Positions 41,182-50,175 of a stretch of 64,000 nucleotides of DNA are shown piece by piece. A program made the translations under genes and the position numbers. Origin of the DNA: Acinetobacter lwoffii (GTDB lineage Bacteria; Pseudomonadota; Gammaproteobacteria; Pseudomonadales; Moraxellaceae); the NCBI GenBank assembly GCA_013530545.1, contig SPVA01000022.1:16833-80832 (forward strand). Direction: 5' to 3'. Numbering within the stretch: the first letter of the stretch is position 1; every line of letters begins with the position of its first letter. The notes below the pieces were generated by a model that was not told where the DNA came from, did no database searches, and saw nothing but the letters and a program-made list of their open reading frames with translations.

Positions 41182-43269
41182 GTGGATTTTAAAAATAAGC
41201 TCGGCACCGTTGATGCTCACAACCTAAACCTAAATTTCAAGCCTGATAATACTGACAGTCATAATATTATTCTCAATTTTGAGCATCTGGCAGATGGTTC
41301 AACCAATCTCAATTTTGGAGATGATGTTTCTGCTGTAATCGATACAGTACTTGATACTGAGTTTACATTTGAAGTCACAGCAGTTTATGCAGATAGCGGT
41401 GCAAATACTGCAGTCATAGACACGGTGCTCGACACTGAATTTAGCTTTGATGTTGTTGCTGTATTCAGTGAAAACACGGATATTACAGGCCGGGTCGATA
41501 CGGTTTTAGATACCAATTTTAGTTTTGAAATTGAAGCGGTATTTAGTGAAAACCTGTGCACGATTGATACGGTTTTGGATACTGAATTTCAATTTGAGGT
41601 TATAGCGTTATTCGATATCAATCATCTGGTCGGAGTGTCTTATGGTTTTGATATGCGATATCAGAAGGCGATTGCAGCCTTGAGCACCACAGAAATACCG
41701 TGGGCCAAGCCGATATTAAGAGTCTCAAATGAGGCTCTTTTTTATGATCAAGGCTTGGTGATTTCCACTCAGACAAATATTCAGTATGAGCAAGCAGGGT
41801 CATTAACCCGGGCGATTAGATCCACACATGAGCAAGCAACCGGTTTAAGTTCAGATGCGTATGTGATTTGGAAAGAGGGTGATAAGCGCTTTATTCATCA
41901 GCATTACTTGCATGAAGAAACGATCAAGTTGCGCCATAACCGGGAAACGGTCTGGCAGGAGATGATCCGCAAGCGTAAGACCTTGACCTATTCACATGAG
42001 GTGGCTCAAGTCTTTGAGCATCGCTTTTCATTCGAGTGGGATAGAGGCCTTGAGATTGTCACCAAGTCAGATTTGCCGTGGGATAAAGCCAAAGCGATTC
42101 ATTACCGCAAGCATCCGGTTCAACCTTGGCCAAAGCCTGAAATACCCAAATACGAAGGCACGGGTGATTTAAATTTTGTCTGCCTCTGTCATGACGTTGA
42201 TTCACACAATGTTGTTTTAAATTTTGGTGCAGATGACTGTATTCCAGCGCTGCCAAAAAGGAACTGGTGGTATATCGTGAATACATTAACAGCCGAGCGA
42301 CTGGATACCGGCGAGAAAATCAAAGTCATGGATGGCACCTATAGTACCAGCCGATCCCAATGGTGCTGGACTTACTCCATTACCGTGGCTCATACTGAAA
42401 AAGAGAAGTTGCAGCCGATTGACGGCAAGCCAGTCATTTTAAAAGTCATAATTAATGGATTTGAGCATCATATCTTGCTTGAAGATCCAGAGGAAACTCG
42501 ACGTTTTGCCAGTATCCTTTACACCTACCCGGGTCGAAGTGTTACAGCATTAAACTCGGGTAAATACGGGCCTACACGCTCATTTATCCAGGATAACGAG
42601 CGAACCTCAGTGCAACTGGTTCAAGCGGAATTGGATCGGGCACAATCAAATACTGTTCTGGACTGGAAACTGATTGATGAACTGGGCTGGATCGTAGCGG
42701 TGGAGAGCCTAAGTTATGCAGAACTTGCACCAATCGATGCAATCAAGCAGGTCGTTGATGCAGGTGGTGGTTTTATCTATAGCCAGAAAGCAGGCAATAC
42801 ACTGACTGTCTTGCCCCGCTATCAGAAAGGTTATTGGGATGCGATGACGGTAGATGACTACGATATCTTGCTATCTGAAAGCGTTGTGATGCAGCAGAAC
42901 ATCAAACAGAACGATGAATATATTGCTGACTTCAATGCCATCACTGTAGTGAATAGCCGTAGCGGTGAAAGCCTGAAAGTGCAGCAGCGTGGCACTTCAG
43001 GTGATGTGCCGTTAGAAACAGTCACTGGCCCATTGTTTAACGTGGTATCGGGTGCCAGTTACGGCAAAAATGAGCTGGTCAAAGCTAATATTCAGGAGCT
43101 GCATACCTTTGCTGATATTCCAGTAAGCTTCGATATTGGCGAGATGCTACCGGGTAAAACGATTGCGTTTAATGGCCAGTGGTGGGGTGTGATTGATTCG
43201 GTATCAGGTAGCTTTTCACATGAGAAGGTAAATGAAACCATTACAGTGGAGCGTATCAGCCGTGAATAA
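41182..43269 (+). CDS. Large tail-tip protein with tandem repeats
   Basis: 695 residues with a GTG start at 41182 behind AGGGTG. The N-terminus has two DSHN(I/V)(I/V)LNF-type motifs and four tandem copies of IDTVLDTEFxFEVxAVF (about residues 50-145); a third DSHNVVLNFG occurs near residue 340. The C-terminal ~330 residues (from KRNWWYIVNTLTAERL) look like a hub or baseplate-type protein ending with the IAFNGQWWGVIDSVSG motif. Probably part of the tail tip. Confidence 0.65.
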   Translation: MDFKNKLGTVDAHNLNLNFKPDNTDSHNIILNFEHLADGSTNLNFGDDVSAVIDTVLDTEFTFEVTAVYADSGANTAVIDTVLDTEFSFDVVAVFSENTDITGRVDTVLDTNFSFEIEAVFSENLCTIDTVLDTEFQFEVIALFDINHLVGVSYGFDMRYQKAIAALSTTEIPWAKPILRVSNEALFYDQGLVISTQTNIQYEQAGSLTRAIRSTHEQATGLSSDAYVIWKEGDKRFIHQHYLHEETIKLRHNRETVWQEMIRKRKTLTYSHEVAQVFEHRFSFEWDRGLEIVTKSDLPWDKAKAIHYRKHPVQPWPKPEIPKYEGTGDLNFVCLCHDVDSHNVVLNFGADDCIPALPKRNWWYIVNTLTAERLDTGEKIKVMDGTYSTSRSQWCWTYSITVAHTEKEKLQPIDGKPVILKVIINGFEHHILLEDPEETRRFASILYTYPGRSVTALNSGKYGPTRSFIQDNERTSVQLVQAELDRAQSNTVLDWKLIDELGWIVAVESLSYAELAPIDAIKQVVDAGGGFIYSQKAGNTLTVLPRYQKGYWDAMTVDDYDILLSESVVMQQNIKQNDEYIADFNAITVVNSRSGESLKVQQRGTSGDVPLETVTGPLFNVVSGASYGKNELVKANIQELHTFADIPVSFDIGEMLPGKTIAFNGQWWGVIDSVSGSFSHEKVNETITVERISRE
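41335..41620 (+). repeat. Four in-frame tandem repeats in tail-tip gene
   Basis: Repeats of about 23-30 codons, each beginning near 41335, 41411, 41493 and 41560 and encoding (I/V)DTVLDT(E/N)F-F-(V/I)-A-F. DNA copies differ at wobble positions, so they are not recent duplicates. Confidence 0.75.
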
Positions 43270-43495
43270 TCCCTTATTTGAACTGCGCAAGCTGCTTAAT
43301 CCTACCCATGCGGAATATATCGGCACCATCACATCAGTGAAACACCCAGAATACCGGGTGCAGATCGATGGAGGATCTGGTCCAGTATTATGCACATCCG
43401 GCACTGCTTATAATTTAGGTGCCAGAGTATTTATCTCAAATCAGGTGATTTTAAGGCCAGCACCCACTGGCCAGCACTCAGAAATAGAAGTCTAA
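43262..43495 (+). CDS. Hypothetical tail protein, 77 residues
   Basis: GTG start at 43262 overlapping the preceding stop. MNNPLFELRKLLNPTHAEYIG, ITSVKHPEYRVQIDGGSG, then a beta-rich end (FISNQVILRPAPTG). An OB-like small beta barrel is possible. Last gene of the tail operon, followed by a terminator. Confidence 0.6.
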   Translation: MNNPLFELRKLLNPTHAEYIGTITSVKHPEYRVQIDGGSGPVLCTSGTAYNLGARVFISNQVILRPAPTGQHSEIEV

Positions 43496-43511
43496 ATTTA
43501 ACCAAATAACT

Positions 43512-43533
43512 GCACCTTTTTAGGTGCTTTTTT
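43512..43533 (+). terminator. Rho-independent terminator of the tail operon
   Basis: GCACCT/AGGTGC plus T6. Confidence 0.7.
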
Positions 43534-43575
43534 ATTGCCAAACAATAGGGGTATGTATGACTAAAGGGGATGTAT

Positions 43576-43902
43576 ATGGACTTTCTTAGTCAGGTATTGG
43601 AAAGCATAAAGAGCCACTCACATATCCTTTTTACAGGTGTGCTGGGTGCCACTTTTGGCTTTCTCTTAAGCAAGGAGCCAACTCGGGATCGTTGGATAGG
43701 ATTCTTTGCTGGCTTCATTTTATGTGTGGTCTTTGCTAAACCGGCAAGTTTATTTCTTGCTAGCGGTAATTACCCAGAACTATTTGGTTTCATTCTGGGT
43801 GCTGCTGGTAAGAGTACAGCTGAAGCATTATTAAGTTTGGCTCGATCAAGAGTTCTTGGTTTAGTCAAAAAGGAGAATGAAGATGCTGCTAATCATAAGT
43901 AA
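43576..43902 (+). CDS. Holin-like membrane protein
   Basis: 108 residues with three hydrophobic segments (ILFTGVLGATFGFLL, WIGFFAGFILCVVFA, LFGFILGAAGKST) and a charged C-terminus, as in class I holins. It lies first in the lysis cassette. AAAGGGG is at the right distance from ATG 43576; the ATG at 43570 is too close to it. In lambda-like lysis the holin permeabilises the inner membrane for the endolysin. Confidence 0.65.
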   Translation: MDFLSQVLESIKSHSHILFTGVLGATFGFLLSKEPTRDRWIGFFAGFILCVVFAKPASLFLASGNYPELFGFILGAAGKSTAEALLSLARSRVLGLVKKENEDAANHK

Positions 43903-44179
43903 GACGGCATTGGTGTTATTTATAGTTTCATTTGCAATCATGGTGTTTCATCCAAAAATTCAACTACCAAAGCACATCGATTTTCTTTTGATGCTGTCAA
44001 TTATTTTTGGGGTAGCACTCTTTGTAAAAGATGAATATTCGCCCAGTCCGGCCGGAACCCTTTTTTACACCACAGTAAGTATTTTATTCGCACTCTTTAC
44101 CCGACAGCTCTATATTTGGGGTAAGGGTGGTGCACGTCCTAAATTTTTTAATACGGATAAAGGTGGTGACAACCCATGA
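43883..44179 (+). CDS. Second holin-like/antiholin membrane protein
   Basis: 98 residues with three predicted membrane helices (LVLFIVSFAIMVF, FLLMLSIIFGVALFV, TLFYTTVSILFALF). AGGAG at 43871-43875 is seven bases from ATG 43883 and only one from the ATG at 43877, so 43883 is chosen. Overlaps the upstream gene by 20 bases and the endolysin by four, consistent with a holin pair controlling lysis time. Confidence 0.6.
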   Translation: MLLIISKTALVLFIVSFAIMVFHPKIQLPKHIDFLLMLSIIFGVALFVKDEYSPSPAGTLFYTTVSILFALFTRQLYIWGKGGARPKFFNTDKGGDNP

Positions 44180-44751
44180 AACATATTTTTGATTTCTTGC
44201 GAAAGATTAGCGGCGGCAAACTCACCCAGAAACAGGTTGATGCTGCTGACAAACTGATTGCAACTGCTTACGATGATGTCACCAGTATGCTGGGTATCGC
44301 TACGGATGAAATGAGCATCAGCCCAAGTGGTATTGATCTGATCCGTAATTTTGAAAGCCTACGGCTCAATGCCTACGATGATGGCGTGGGGGTATGGACC
44401 ATTGGTTATGGCACCACAAAATACCTAAATGGTATTCGTGTCAAAAAAGGGGATACCTGCACACTGGAACAAGCCAAAAGCTACATGCAACATGACTTGA
44501 AAAAATTCGAGCAAACCGTCAATAGCGCAGTCAATGTTCCGATCAATCAGAATCAGTTTGATGCCTTGGTTTCATTGGCCTATAACATTGGACCTACCGC
44601 ATTTGAAGAATCCACTTTGGTCAAAAGGCTGAATGAGAAAAATTATAAGGCGGCAGCTGATCAATTTGGCTTATGGGTAAATGCTCGTGGCAAACGCCTG
44701 CAAGGTCTGGTGAATCGCAGGAAAATTGAAATGGAGTTATTTTTAAAATGA
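44176..44751 (+). CDS. Endolysin, GH24 T4-type lysozyme
   Basis: 191 residues. A short N-terminal helical region, then the GH24 muramidase: Glu60 (NFESLRLNAY), Asp69 and Thr75 (VWTIGYGT) with the T4 lysozyme spacing of nine and six, plus NQFDALVSLAYNIG. It cleaves the peptidoglycan glycan strand at lysis. No obvious signal or SAR helix at the N-terminus, so it should depend on the holin. Confidence 0.92.
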   Translation: MKHIFDFLRKISGGKLTQKQVDAADKLIATAYDDVTSMLGIATDEMSISPSGIDLIRNFESLRLNAYDDGVGVWTIGYGTTKYLNGIRVKKGDTCTLEQAKSYMQHDLKKFEQTVNSAVNVPINQNQFDALVSLAYNIGPTAFEESTLVKRLNEKNYKAAADQFGLWVNARGKRLQGLVNRRKIEMELFLK

Positions 44752-45122
44752 CTCTAAATCTATTATGGAAATATAAACACTGGATCGCAATTGCGGTCTT
44801 TTTCTTTTTATGGCTAGGGCAAGTTGCTTACACCAATCACTTAAGCGGAAAGCTGCGCAAGGCTGGTGAGCAGTGCACGATAAAAATTCAGAAAATAGAG
44901 CAAAACCATCTCAAAGCTCTAACCCATAAACAAAATCAAATTAACCAGATGAGTGCGGATTATGAAGCAGCAAAATCAGAGCAGCACGTGCAAGTCGAAA
45001 CAGTTACGCGTGAAGTGCAAAAGATCATTGATCGTCCTGTGTATCTCAACCATTGCTTTGATGATGATGGCCTGCAGCAACTCAACTCACTTATCACCAG
45101 TGGTGCCAGTAAACCTCCTTGA
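44748..45122 (+). CDS. Rz-like inner-membrane spanin
   Basis: 124 residues: one N-terminal membrane helix (WIAIAVFFFLWLGQVAY) followed by a long periplasmic coiled coil (KIQKIEQNHLKALTHKQNQIN) and a C-terminal segment ending SKPP. Overlaps the endolysin by four bases. With the embedded Rz1 it would fuse inner and outer membranes at lysis. Confidence 0.8.
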   Translation: MTLNLLWKYKHWIAIAVFFFLWLGQVAYTNHLSGKLRKAGEQCTIKIQKIEQNHLKALTHKQNQINQMSADYEAAKSEQHVQVETVTREVQKIIDRPVYLNHCFDDDGLQQLNSLITSGASKPP

Positions 45123-45252
45123 GTCTTGCCCTGATTTGCAAAAACTGGAATCAGGGCAGGGTAAGGTTGTTTTGGTCTGGTCTATTGATACAGTAGCTAA
45201 ATATAGCGACTGCAAAGCGCGTCATGCTGCTATTGTGAAAGTTCTTAAATAA
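44962..45252 (+). CDS. Rz1-like outer-membrane spanin lipoprotein, overlapping Rz
   Basis: About 96 residues in a different frame from Rz, extending 130 bases beyond it. A basic region (KCKR) precedes a signal core and lipobox IALMMMAC, after which the product is Ser/Pro-containing (HLSPVVPVNLLESCP). The overlapping-frame lipoprotein is the Rz1 hallmark. The exact start is uncertain: GTG 44953 and ATG 44962 are both in frame, and a later internal start is possible. Confidence 0.65.
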   Translation: MKQQNQSSTCKSKQLRVKCKRSLIVLCISTIALMMMACSNSTHLSPVVPVNLLESCPDLQKLESGQGKVVLVWSIDTVAKYSDCKARHAAIVKVLK

Positions 45253-45299
45253 GACTGAATAACTCACTAGAGAACAATATTCTAATAAAATAGATAAAT

Positions 45300-45319
45300 G
45301 CCCTCAAATGAGGGCTTTG
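45300..45319 (+). terminator. Terminator of the lysis cassette
   Basis: GCCCTC-AAAT-GAGGGC plus TTTG(T)6. Confidence 0.65.
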
Positions 45320-45343
45320 TTTTTTACTTTAATAAATAGTTCC

Positions 45344-45559
45344 TCAATAATAAAAATAAGGGTCTTGATTATTTCTAGCCACTTTATTGCACTCTTTACA
45401 CCTAATACTCTCTATAGAATAGAGTCCACGAGTTTGCTTACCTTCGGCAGCAGCAATAAGATAAAAGTGCTGAGTATCGTTAAAACTATAGTCATCCCAT
45501 GCTCCACAAACAGAACACTTAATAATTTTTCTATCGCAGTAAATGTGCGGCTTTTCCAT
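45344..45559 (-). CDS. Small zinc-ribbon-like protein
   Basis: 71 residues with C-x2-C (KCSVCGAWDDY) and later C-x2-C (RCKECNKV), a likely zinc ribbon. AGGAAAT precedes the ATG. It lies between the lysis genes and the integrase on the integrase strand. Function unknown. Confidence 0.55.
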   Translation of the reverse strand: MEKPHIYCDRKIIKCSVCGAWDDYSFNDTQHFYLIAAAEGKQTRGLYSIESIRCKECNKVARNNQDPYFYY

Positions 45560-45673
45560 TATATTTCCTCATTATTAAAAAATTTCTAAATTCTTCTATA
45601 AATATAAAGCTCACAGTTAAGGGTATCGACTTTAACTTAGTCGGAATTTTGATATAAAAACCTTAACTTCAAT

Positions 45674-46888
45674 TTACTCCCTCCATCCATCCACAATATC
45701 AGCCCAGTCCTGCATCATTTTTCTACGATCTGCTAAATACTTGGCATGGTTATACGATGCACGTGTTTTATTCTCATCAGCGTGAGCCAGTTGAGTCTCG
45801 ATCCACTTTTCATCATAACCAAGCTCATTCAATAGGGTGGATGCCGTAGCGCGGAAATCATGTGCTGTGACATTCTGCATAATGTACTGCAAGGCTCTAT
45901 TAATTGTAGTAGCTGGCATCATCCCGCCATTATAGACACCTTCAAAAACATATTTTTTTCGGCCTGTGAGTTTCTTTTGTTTAAGTAAAAGTTGATAAAC
46001 CTGCTCAGACATTGGAACCACATGCGTTCTATTTTTCTTGGTCAGTCGCATGCCTTTTTTAAGCTGCTCCCGGGTTTGTTTTTCAAAAGTAATAGTCCTT
46101 TCCTCAAAATCAATAAATGACCATTGAAGTCGGCGCACCTCAATTGTACGAAGCATGGTATAGAACAAAAATAAAATAGAATTAACAGTTGATTCAGCAC
46201 CGCCATAACTATCGATTCGCGCTCTAAACAGCTTTCTTTCAGCCAAGCTTAGCGGTCTTGCATGCTCAACATCAGGTCGTGCAATAACTTCGCGTACCGC
46301 ATATGTCGGATCGTTCTCAGCTCTTAGTGTCGCAATGGCATACCTCATCACAGAGCCAATCTTCTTTCTGTTTTCAATTGCTGTTACTTCGCCAGTGCCA
46401 CGGTTATCCTGACCCTTAACGCGCTTTACTGTATTTTGCATGATCTTCAAAACGTCAGCAGAGGTCACATCTTTAATATTTTTATGTCCGATGACTTTGT
46501 AGATATCCTTTTCCATTGCCCGATGAAAAGCGTCAATATAAGTTTGTGATTTATCCTTTAGGCGATCCGCAGCATATTCCTTTGCGATTGCCTCAAAACT
46601 GTTTTCATCACAAAGCAGGGCAGCCTTTTCTTGTTGGCGATGCACAGCTGGATCAATGTTGTTGGCAAGCAGTGATTTGATTTCATCTTGCTTTTGACGA
46701 GCCTCGGCTAAGCTTACAATAGGGTATTCACCCAGACTGATCATTGAGGCTTTTCCTGCATACCGATAACGCACACGCCACAGTTTTGTACCGGTCGAAC
46801 GAACCTCAATACACAGCCCACCCTGATCAGCAATACGGTATGCTTTTTCCATTGGTTTTAGTTTTTTTAGCTTGGTATCGTTAAGCAT
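45674..46888 (-). CDS. Tyrosine integrase, P4 type
   Basis: 404 residues. N-terminal DUF4102-type arm-binding domain (LNDTKLKKLKPMEKAYRIAD, LWRVRYRYAGKASMISLGEYP in the family pattern), a core-binding domain, and a C-terminal catalytic domain with the Arg box (YTMLRTIEVRRLQW), HDFRATAS (His-x-x-Arg) and the His/Tyr end (LAHADENKTRASYNHAKY). It inserts and excises the prophage. It is the rightmost phage gene and reads toward the phage interior, so the right attachment site should lie just beyond 46888. Confidence 0.93.
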   Translation of the reverse strand: MLNDTKLKKLKPMEKAYRIADQGGLCIEVRSTGTKLWRVRYRYAGKASMISLGEYPIVSLAEARQKQDEIKSLLANNIDPAVHRQQEKAALLCDENSFEAIAKEYAADRLKDKSQTYIDAFHRAMEKDIYKVIGHKNIKDVTSADVLKIMQNTVKRVKGQDNRGTGEVTAIENRKKIGSVMRYAIATLRAENDPTYAVREVIARPDVEHARPLSLAERKLFRARIDSYGGAESTVNSILFLFYTMLRTIEVRRLQWSFIDFEERTITFEKQTREQLKKGMRLTKKNRTHVVPMSEQVYQLLLKQKKLTGRKKYVFEGVYNGGMMPATTINRALQYIMQNVTAHDFRATASTLLNELGYDEKWIETQLAHADENKTRASYNHAKYLADRRKMMQDWADIVDGWRE

Positions 46889-47640
46889 GTGAGTAACGCA
46901 AAAGATTAAATATTGTTACTCACTATATTACTCACAAAAGTGATTAATACAATTTAATTCTATTTTATGGTATTTAAGCCGAAACGATTGATAATAAAGA
47001 CATGTAGATTTTAGTTTAATGGCATTTTACAGTATTTAATTATTATGATAATTCTCGATCATTAAAAGCATGAGCTTAACCTATTGAAATTAATGCACTT
47101 AACTGTGCTAATGTTGTCCAGATCGTACTTTATTTATACGTGTTGCAAGCACTTGCCTGACACAACTAAATCATTGATTTCATTGTGTGAAAATAAAGCA
47201 CGCTTCATCATAGCAAAAAATAGCCCCATTCGGCGCAACAATTTCGCTCAATTTATTGGCTTTAAAAACCTATAGAAAATTAAATAAAATTTTAATCATG
47301 ATTTAAAGTAATAGGCTTACTCAGAGAAAGTTTTAAATGAATATTTTTTAGAGTAAAACTTAAAAATGAAAAAATGAGATCAAAGAGAGGTAAAATGCTT
47401 GATGAAAAAAACATCACTTGAATAATTAAGCTTTATATAAACTTTTCTATTGAAAGTAGATTTAAAGAAAATGCCTCATAATAGGCATACAATCCCAAAT
47501 GAATCGCAAAATTTTCTTTACTGATATCTACCAAAAAACGCTCAATTTTTAGCCAAAAACAAGTAAAAACATAACAAAAGTAAGAAAAAGCAGCATATTT
47601 GCTATAAAAAGCTATGTTTCTCATACATCTTTATAGATAC
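46889..47640. other. Junction region between integrase and host glnA
   Basis: About 750 bases without a gene I can support; two frames of ~63 codons (47084-47275 plus, 47433-47624 minus) lack ribosome sites and protein-like composition. The right attachment site should be here, but the left end is outside the window so the core repeat cannot be identified. AT-rich throughout. Confidence 0.5.
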
Positions 47641-47641
47641 A

Positions 47642-47722
47642 TGCACTATTTAGGTGCGCTAAAAAATAAAGCTGAAATAAAATAAATGAAGAATGCTTGA
47701 ATATAGTGCATTTAGTTTTGCA
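47642..47722 (+). promoter_or_regulatory. NtrC-like binding sites upstream of glnA
   Basis: TGCACT-ATTTA-GGTGCG at 47642-47658 is close to the NtrC consensus (TGCACC...GGTGCA). A weaker dyad TGCA-N8-TGCA lies at 47707-47722. They are about 150 and 85 bases before the sigma-54 promoter, the usual enhancer distance. Confidence 0.6.
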
Positions 47723-47804
47723 GCTAGTATAATAGCCGCAAAGTATTTTTGTCACTTCATGATTTCTTATAAAGATTTCAAGATTTTATCTATACTTTTA
47801 AAAG

Positions 47805-47822
47805 TTGGTACGGTAATTGCTT
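47805..47822 (+). promoter_or_regulatory. Sigma-54 promoter of glnA
   Basis: TTGGTACGGTAATTGCTT: GG (47807-47808), ten bases, GC (47819-47820), matching TTGGCACG-N4-TTGCT at all but one or two positions. It is 58 bases upstream of the glnA start. An in-frame TTG within it is therefore not a start codon. Confidence 0.8.
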
Positions 47823-47879
47823 AATAACTATCAACTGCTAACACGCACTTCACGGGTGCAACAAAAACATCGGAGCAAA

Positions 47880-49295
47880 ATGAGCATGGCGAACAAGGTC
47901 CTTCAACTCATACAAGAAAGTGGCGCAAAATGGGTCGATTTTCGCTTTACTGATACCAAGGGTAAAGAACAACACGTCACTTACCCAGCAGACAGTATTG
48001 ATGAAGATACATTTGAAGACGGCAAAATGTTTGACGGTTCTTCAATTGCAGGTTGGAAAGGCATCGAAGCATCGGACATGATTTTACGTCCGGATGCGGC
48101 AACAGGTTTTATCGACCCGTTCTTTGCAGAGCCAACAGTTGTTGTAACTTGTGACGTAATCGAGCCATCAACTGGTCAAGGTTATGATCGTGACCCACGT
48201 TCGATTGCGCGCCGTGCAGAAGAATATTTGAAATCTACCGGTATCGGTGACACTGCATTCTTTGGTCCAGAACCAGAATTCTTCGTATTTGACGAAGTAA
48301 AATGGGAAATCGACATGTCTGGCGCGCGCCATACATTGATCGCTGAAGAAGCTGCTTGGTCAACTAACAAAGACTACGAAGGCGGTAACTCTGGTCACCG
48401 TCCACGCGTAAAAGGCGGTTACTTCCCAGTTCCTCCTGTAGATTCTTCACATGACATGCGTGCAGACATGTGTGCGCGTATCGAAGACATCATGGGTCCA
48501 GGTCGTGTAGAAGTACATCACCACGAAGTTGCTTCTTGCCAGTTAGAAATTGGTGTGAGCTTCAACACTATGGTGCGTAAAGCAGACGAAGTTCAACAGT
48601 TCAAATATGCGGTTTGGAACGTTGCGCATCAATATGCAAAAACAGCAACCTTTATGCCTAAACCAATGGTTGGCGATAATGGTTCTGGTATGCACGTGCA
48701 TATGTCGATCTCTAAAGACGGCAAAAACCTGTTTGCTGGTGATGAATATGCAGGCCTTTCAGAAATGGCGTTGTACTTCATCGGTGGTGTAATTAAACAT
48801 GCCCGTTCTTTGAATGCGATCACTAACCCTTCTACAAACTCGTATAAGCGTTTGGTTCCACATTTCGAAGCACCGATTATGCTTGCTTACTCAGCGCGTA
48901 ACCGTTCTGCATCTATCCGTATTCCTTACGTGTCTAGCCCGAAAGGCAAGCGTATTGAAGCGCGTTTTCCAGATCCAATGATGAACCCGTACCTAGGTTT
49001 CGCGGCATTGTTGATGGCTGGTCTTGACGGTATTCAAAACAAGATCCACCCAGGTGAAGCTGCTGACAAGAACTTGTACGATCTTCCACCGGAAGAAGAA
49101 GCAAAAATCCCTACAGTGGCGCATAGCCTGGATATGGCGCTTGAAGCACTTCAAGCGGATCATGATTACCTGTTAAAAGGTGGCGTGTTCACGAAAGAAA
49201 TGCTTGATGCTTATATCGAGCTTAAAACTGAAGAAGTTCGTCGTCTAAACACGACTACTCACCCAGTTGAATTTGATATGTACTACAGCTTGTAA
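47880..49295 (+). CDS. glnA: Glutamine synthetase, type I
   Basis: 471 residues. Makes glutamine from glutamate, ammonia and ATP as a dodecamer. Class I signatures are all present: FDGSSIAGW near the N-terminus, the [11 protein letters not shown] active-site segment, [19 protein letters not shown], and the adenylylation site NLYDLPPEE with Tyr400. GGAG precedes ATG 47880. It is transcribed from the sigma-54 promoter just upstream and ends in a terminator at 49319. The prophage integrated upstream has left the promoter and enhancer sites intact. Confidence 0.97.
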   Translation: MSMANKVLQLIQESGAKWVDFRFTDTKGKEQHVTYPADSIDEDTFEDGKMFDGSSIAGWKGIEASDMILRPDAATGFIDPFFAEPTVVVTCDVIEPSTGQGYDRDPRSIARRAEEYLKSTGIGDTAFFGPEPEFFVFDEVKWEIDMSGARHTLIAEEAAWSTNKDYEGGNSGHRPRVKGGYFPVPPVDSSHDMRADMCARIEDIMGPGRVEVHHHEVASCQLEIGVSFNTMVRKADEVQQFKYAVWNVAHQYAKTATFMPKPMVGDNGSGMHVHMSISKDGKNLFAGDEYAGLSEMALYFIGGVIKHARSLNAITNPSTNSYKRLVPHFEAPIMLAYSARNRSASIRIPYVSSPKGKRIEARFPDPMMNPYLGFAALLMAGLDGIQNKIHPGEAADKNLYDLPPEEEAKIPTVAHSLDMALEALQADHDYLLKGGVFTKEMLDAYIELKTEEVRRLNTTTHPVEFDMYYSL

Positions 49296-49318
49296 TTCAT
49301 CACGAATTAAAGCGAAGA

Positions 49319-49345
49319 AAACCCGCGCATGTCGCGGGTTTTTTT
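49319..49345 (+). terminator. Terminator of glnA
   Basis: AACCCGCG-CATGT-CGCGGGTT plus T-run. Confidence 0.85.
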
Positions 49346-49385
49346 GTATCATCTATTTATAATTTTAAATGATTGATGGGCTTAA

Positions 49386-49661
49386 ATGGCACAACGTAAA
49401 AAGCACACCAGCTTTTATCCATGGATTGATCCAAAAGATCATAACAAAGGTTTTAAGTTGAACTTCTCTGAAGTGACTTATCTTGAAGTGGGGCGGACTC
49501 CCGAGGGTTATAAGCAGGCTCAATTTGTGGCGCTGAAAAATCCTGAAATAGCGCTGGATTATGCTTATCCAGAATCATTTTATTTGAGTGCTGAAGGTTT
49601 TATTTTAATTAAAACCCCACAAGGCAAATATGAAATCATTGCAAAAACAGATAACTGTTAA
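49386..49661 (+). CDS. Conserved hypothetical protein, 91 residues
   Basis: MAQRKKHTSFYPWIDPKDHN... followed by a beta-rich body (VTYLEVGRTPEGYKQAQFVAL, FILIKTPQGKYEIIAK). No domain recognised. Two bases separate it from ubiC, so it is likely in the same operon. Confidence 0.7.
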   Translation: MAQRKKHTSFYPWIDPKDHNKGFKLNFSEVTYLEVGRTPEGYKQAQFVALKNPEIALDYAYPESFYLSAEGFILIKTPQGKYEIIAKTDNC

Positions 49662-49663
49662 CA

Positions 49664-50170
49664 ATGAATAGTCGTTCTAGAAATCAAAATCAGCGTGTGT
49701 TGCTGTCAACTCTGCCTGTTGAGTTAAAACCGTGGCTGTATGCATCGGGTTCACTCACGCAACAACTGACCGATTTGGCGCAAGGACAATTCCATGTCGA
49801 GCCAATTCAAGAGCATTTTCAGCGTTTAAGCTTTGCCAATGCCAAATGGATGCAGATGTCACATCAGCATACTTCCTGGGTGCGTGAAAGTTATCTCTAC
49901 GGCTCGGAACAGTCTCCTTGGGTGAAAGCCAAAAGCATCTTTCCGATTTTAAGCCTGCAAAAAAAAGCCCGAATTTTTCAGCATATTGGCACCAAACCGA
50001 TTGGCTGGTTTCTGTTTCAGCGCACTAATCCACTGTGCCAGCGCCGGGTGGTACTTTTAGATGAGGGCTGGACCCGTCAGAGCTGCTATACTTGGCACGG
50101 CTGTAAATTTATCGTACAAGAAACATTTTTACCGGCATTTGAACACTTTATACAAAATTCACGGGCTTGA
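49664..50170 (+). CDS. ubiC: Chorismate--pyruvate lyase
   Basis: 168 residues. Converts chorismate to 4-hydroxybenzoate and pyruvate, the first committed step of ubiquinone synthesis. Pattern: LKPWLYASGSLTQQL near the start, WVRESYLYGSEQSPWVKAKSI (Arg for substrate carboxylate), the IGTKPIGWFLF strand, and a C-terminal ETFLPAF with catalytic Glu position. It is followed by ubiA with overlapping ends, the classic ubiCA order. Confidence 0.88.
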   Translation: MNSRSRNQNQRVLLSTLPVELKPWLYASGSLTQQLTDLAQGQFHVEPIQEHFQRLSFANAKWMQMSHQHTSWVRESYLYGSEQSPWVKAKSIFPILSLQKKARIFQHIGTKPIGWFLFQRTNPLCQRRVVLLDEGWTRQSCYTWHGCKFIVQETFLPAFEHFIQNSRA

Positions 50171-50175
50171 TTTTT

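Noticed and set aside
47084..47624. Two ~63-codon frames between integrase and glnA
   Set aside because: No ribosome sites, AT-driven composition and no protein-like pattern; they overlap the expected attachment and promoter region.
47817..47879. Upstream TTG start adding 21 residues to glutamine synthetase
   Set aside because: It lies within the sigma-54 promoter, upstream of the likely transcript start, and the family begins at the [10 protein letters not shown] methionine.
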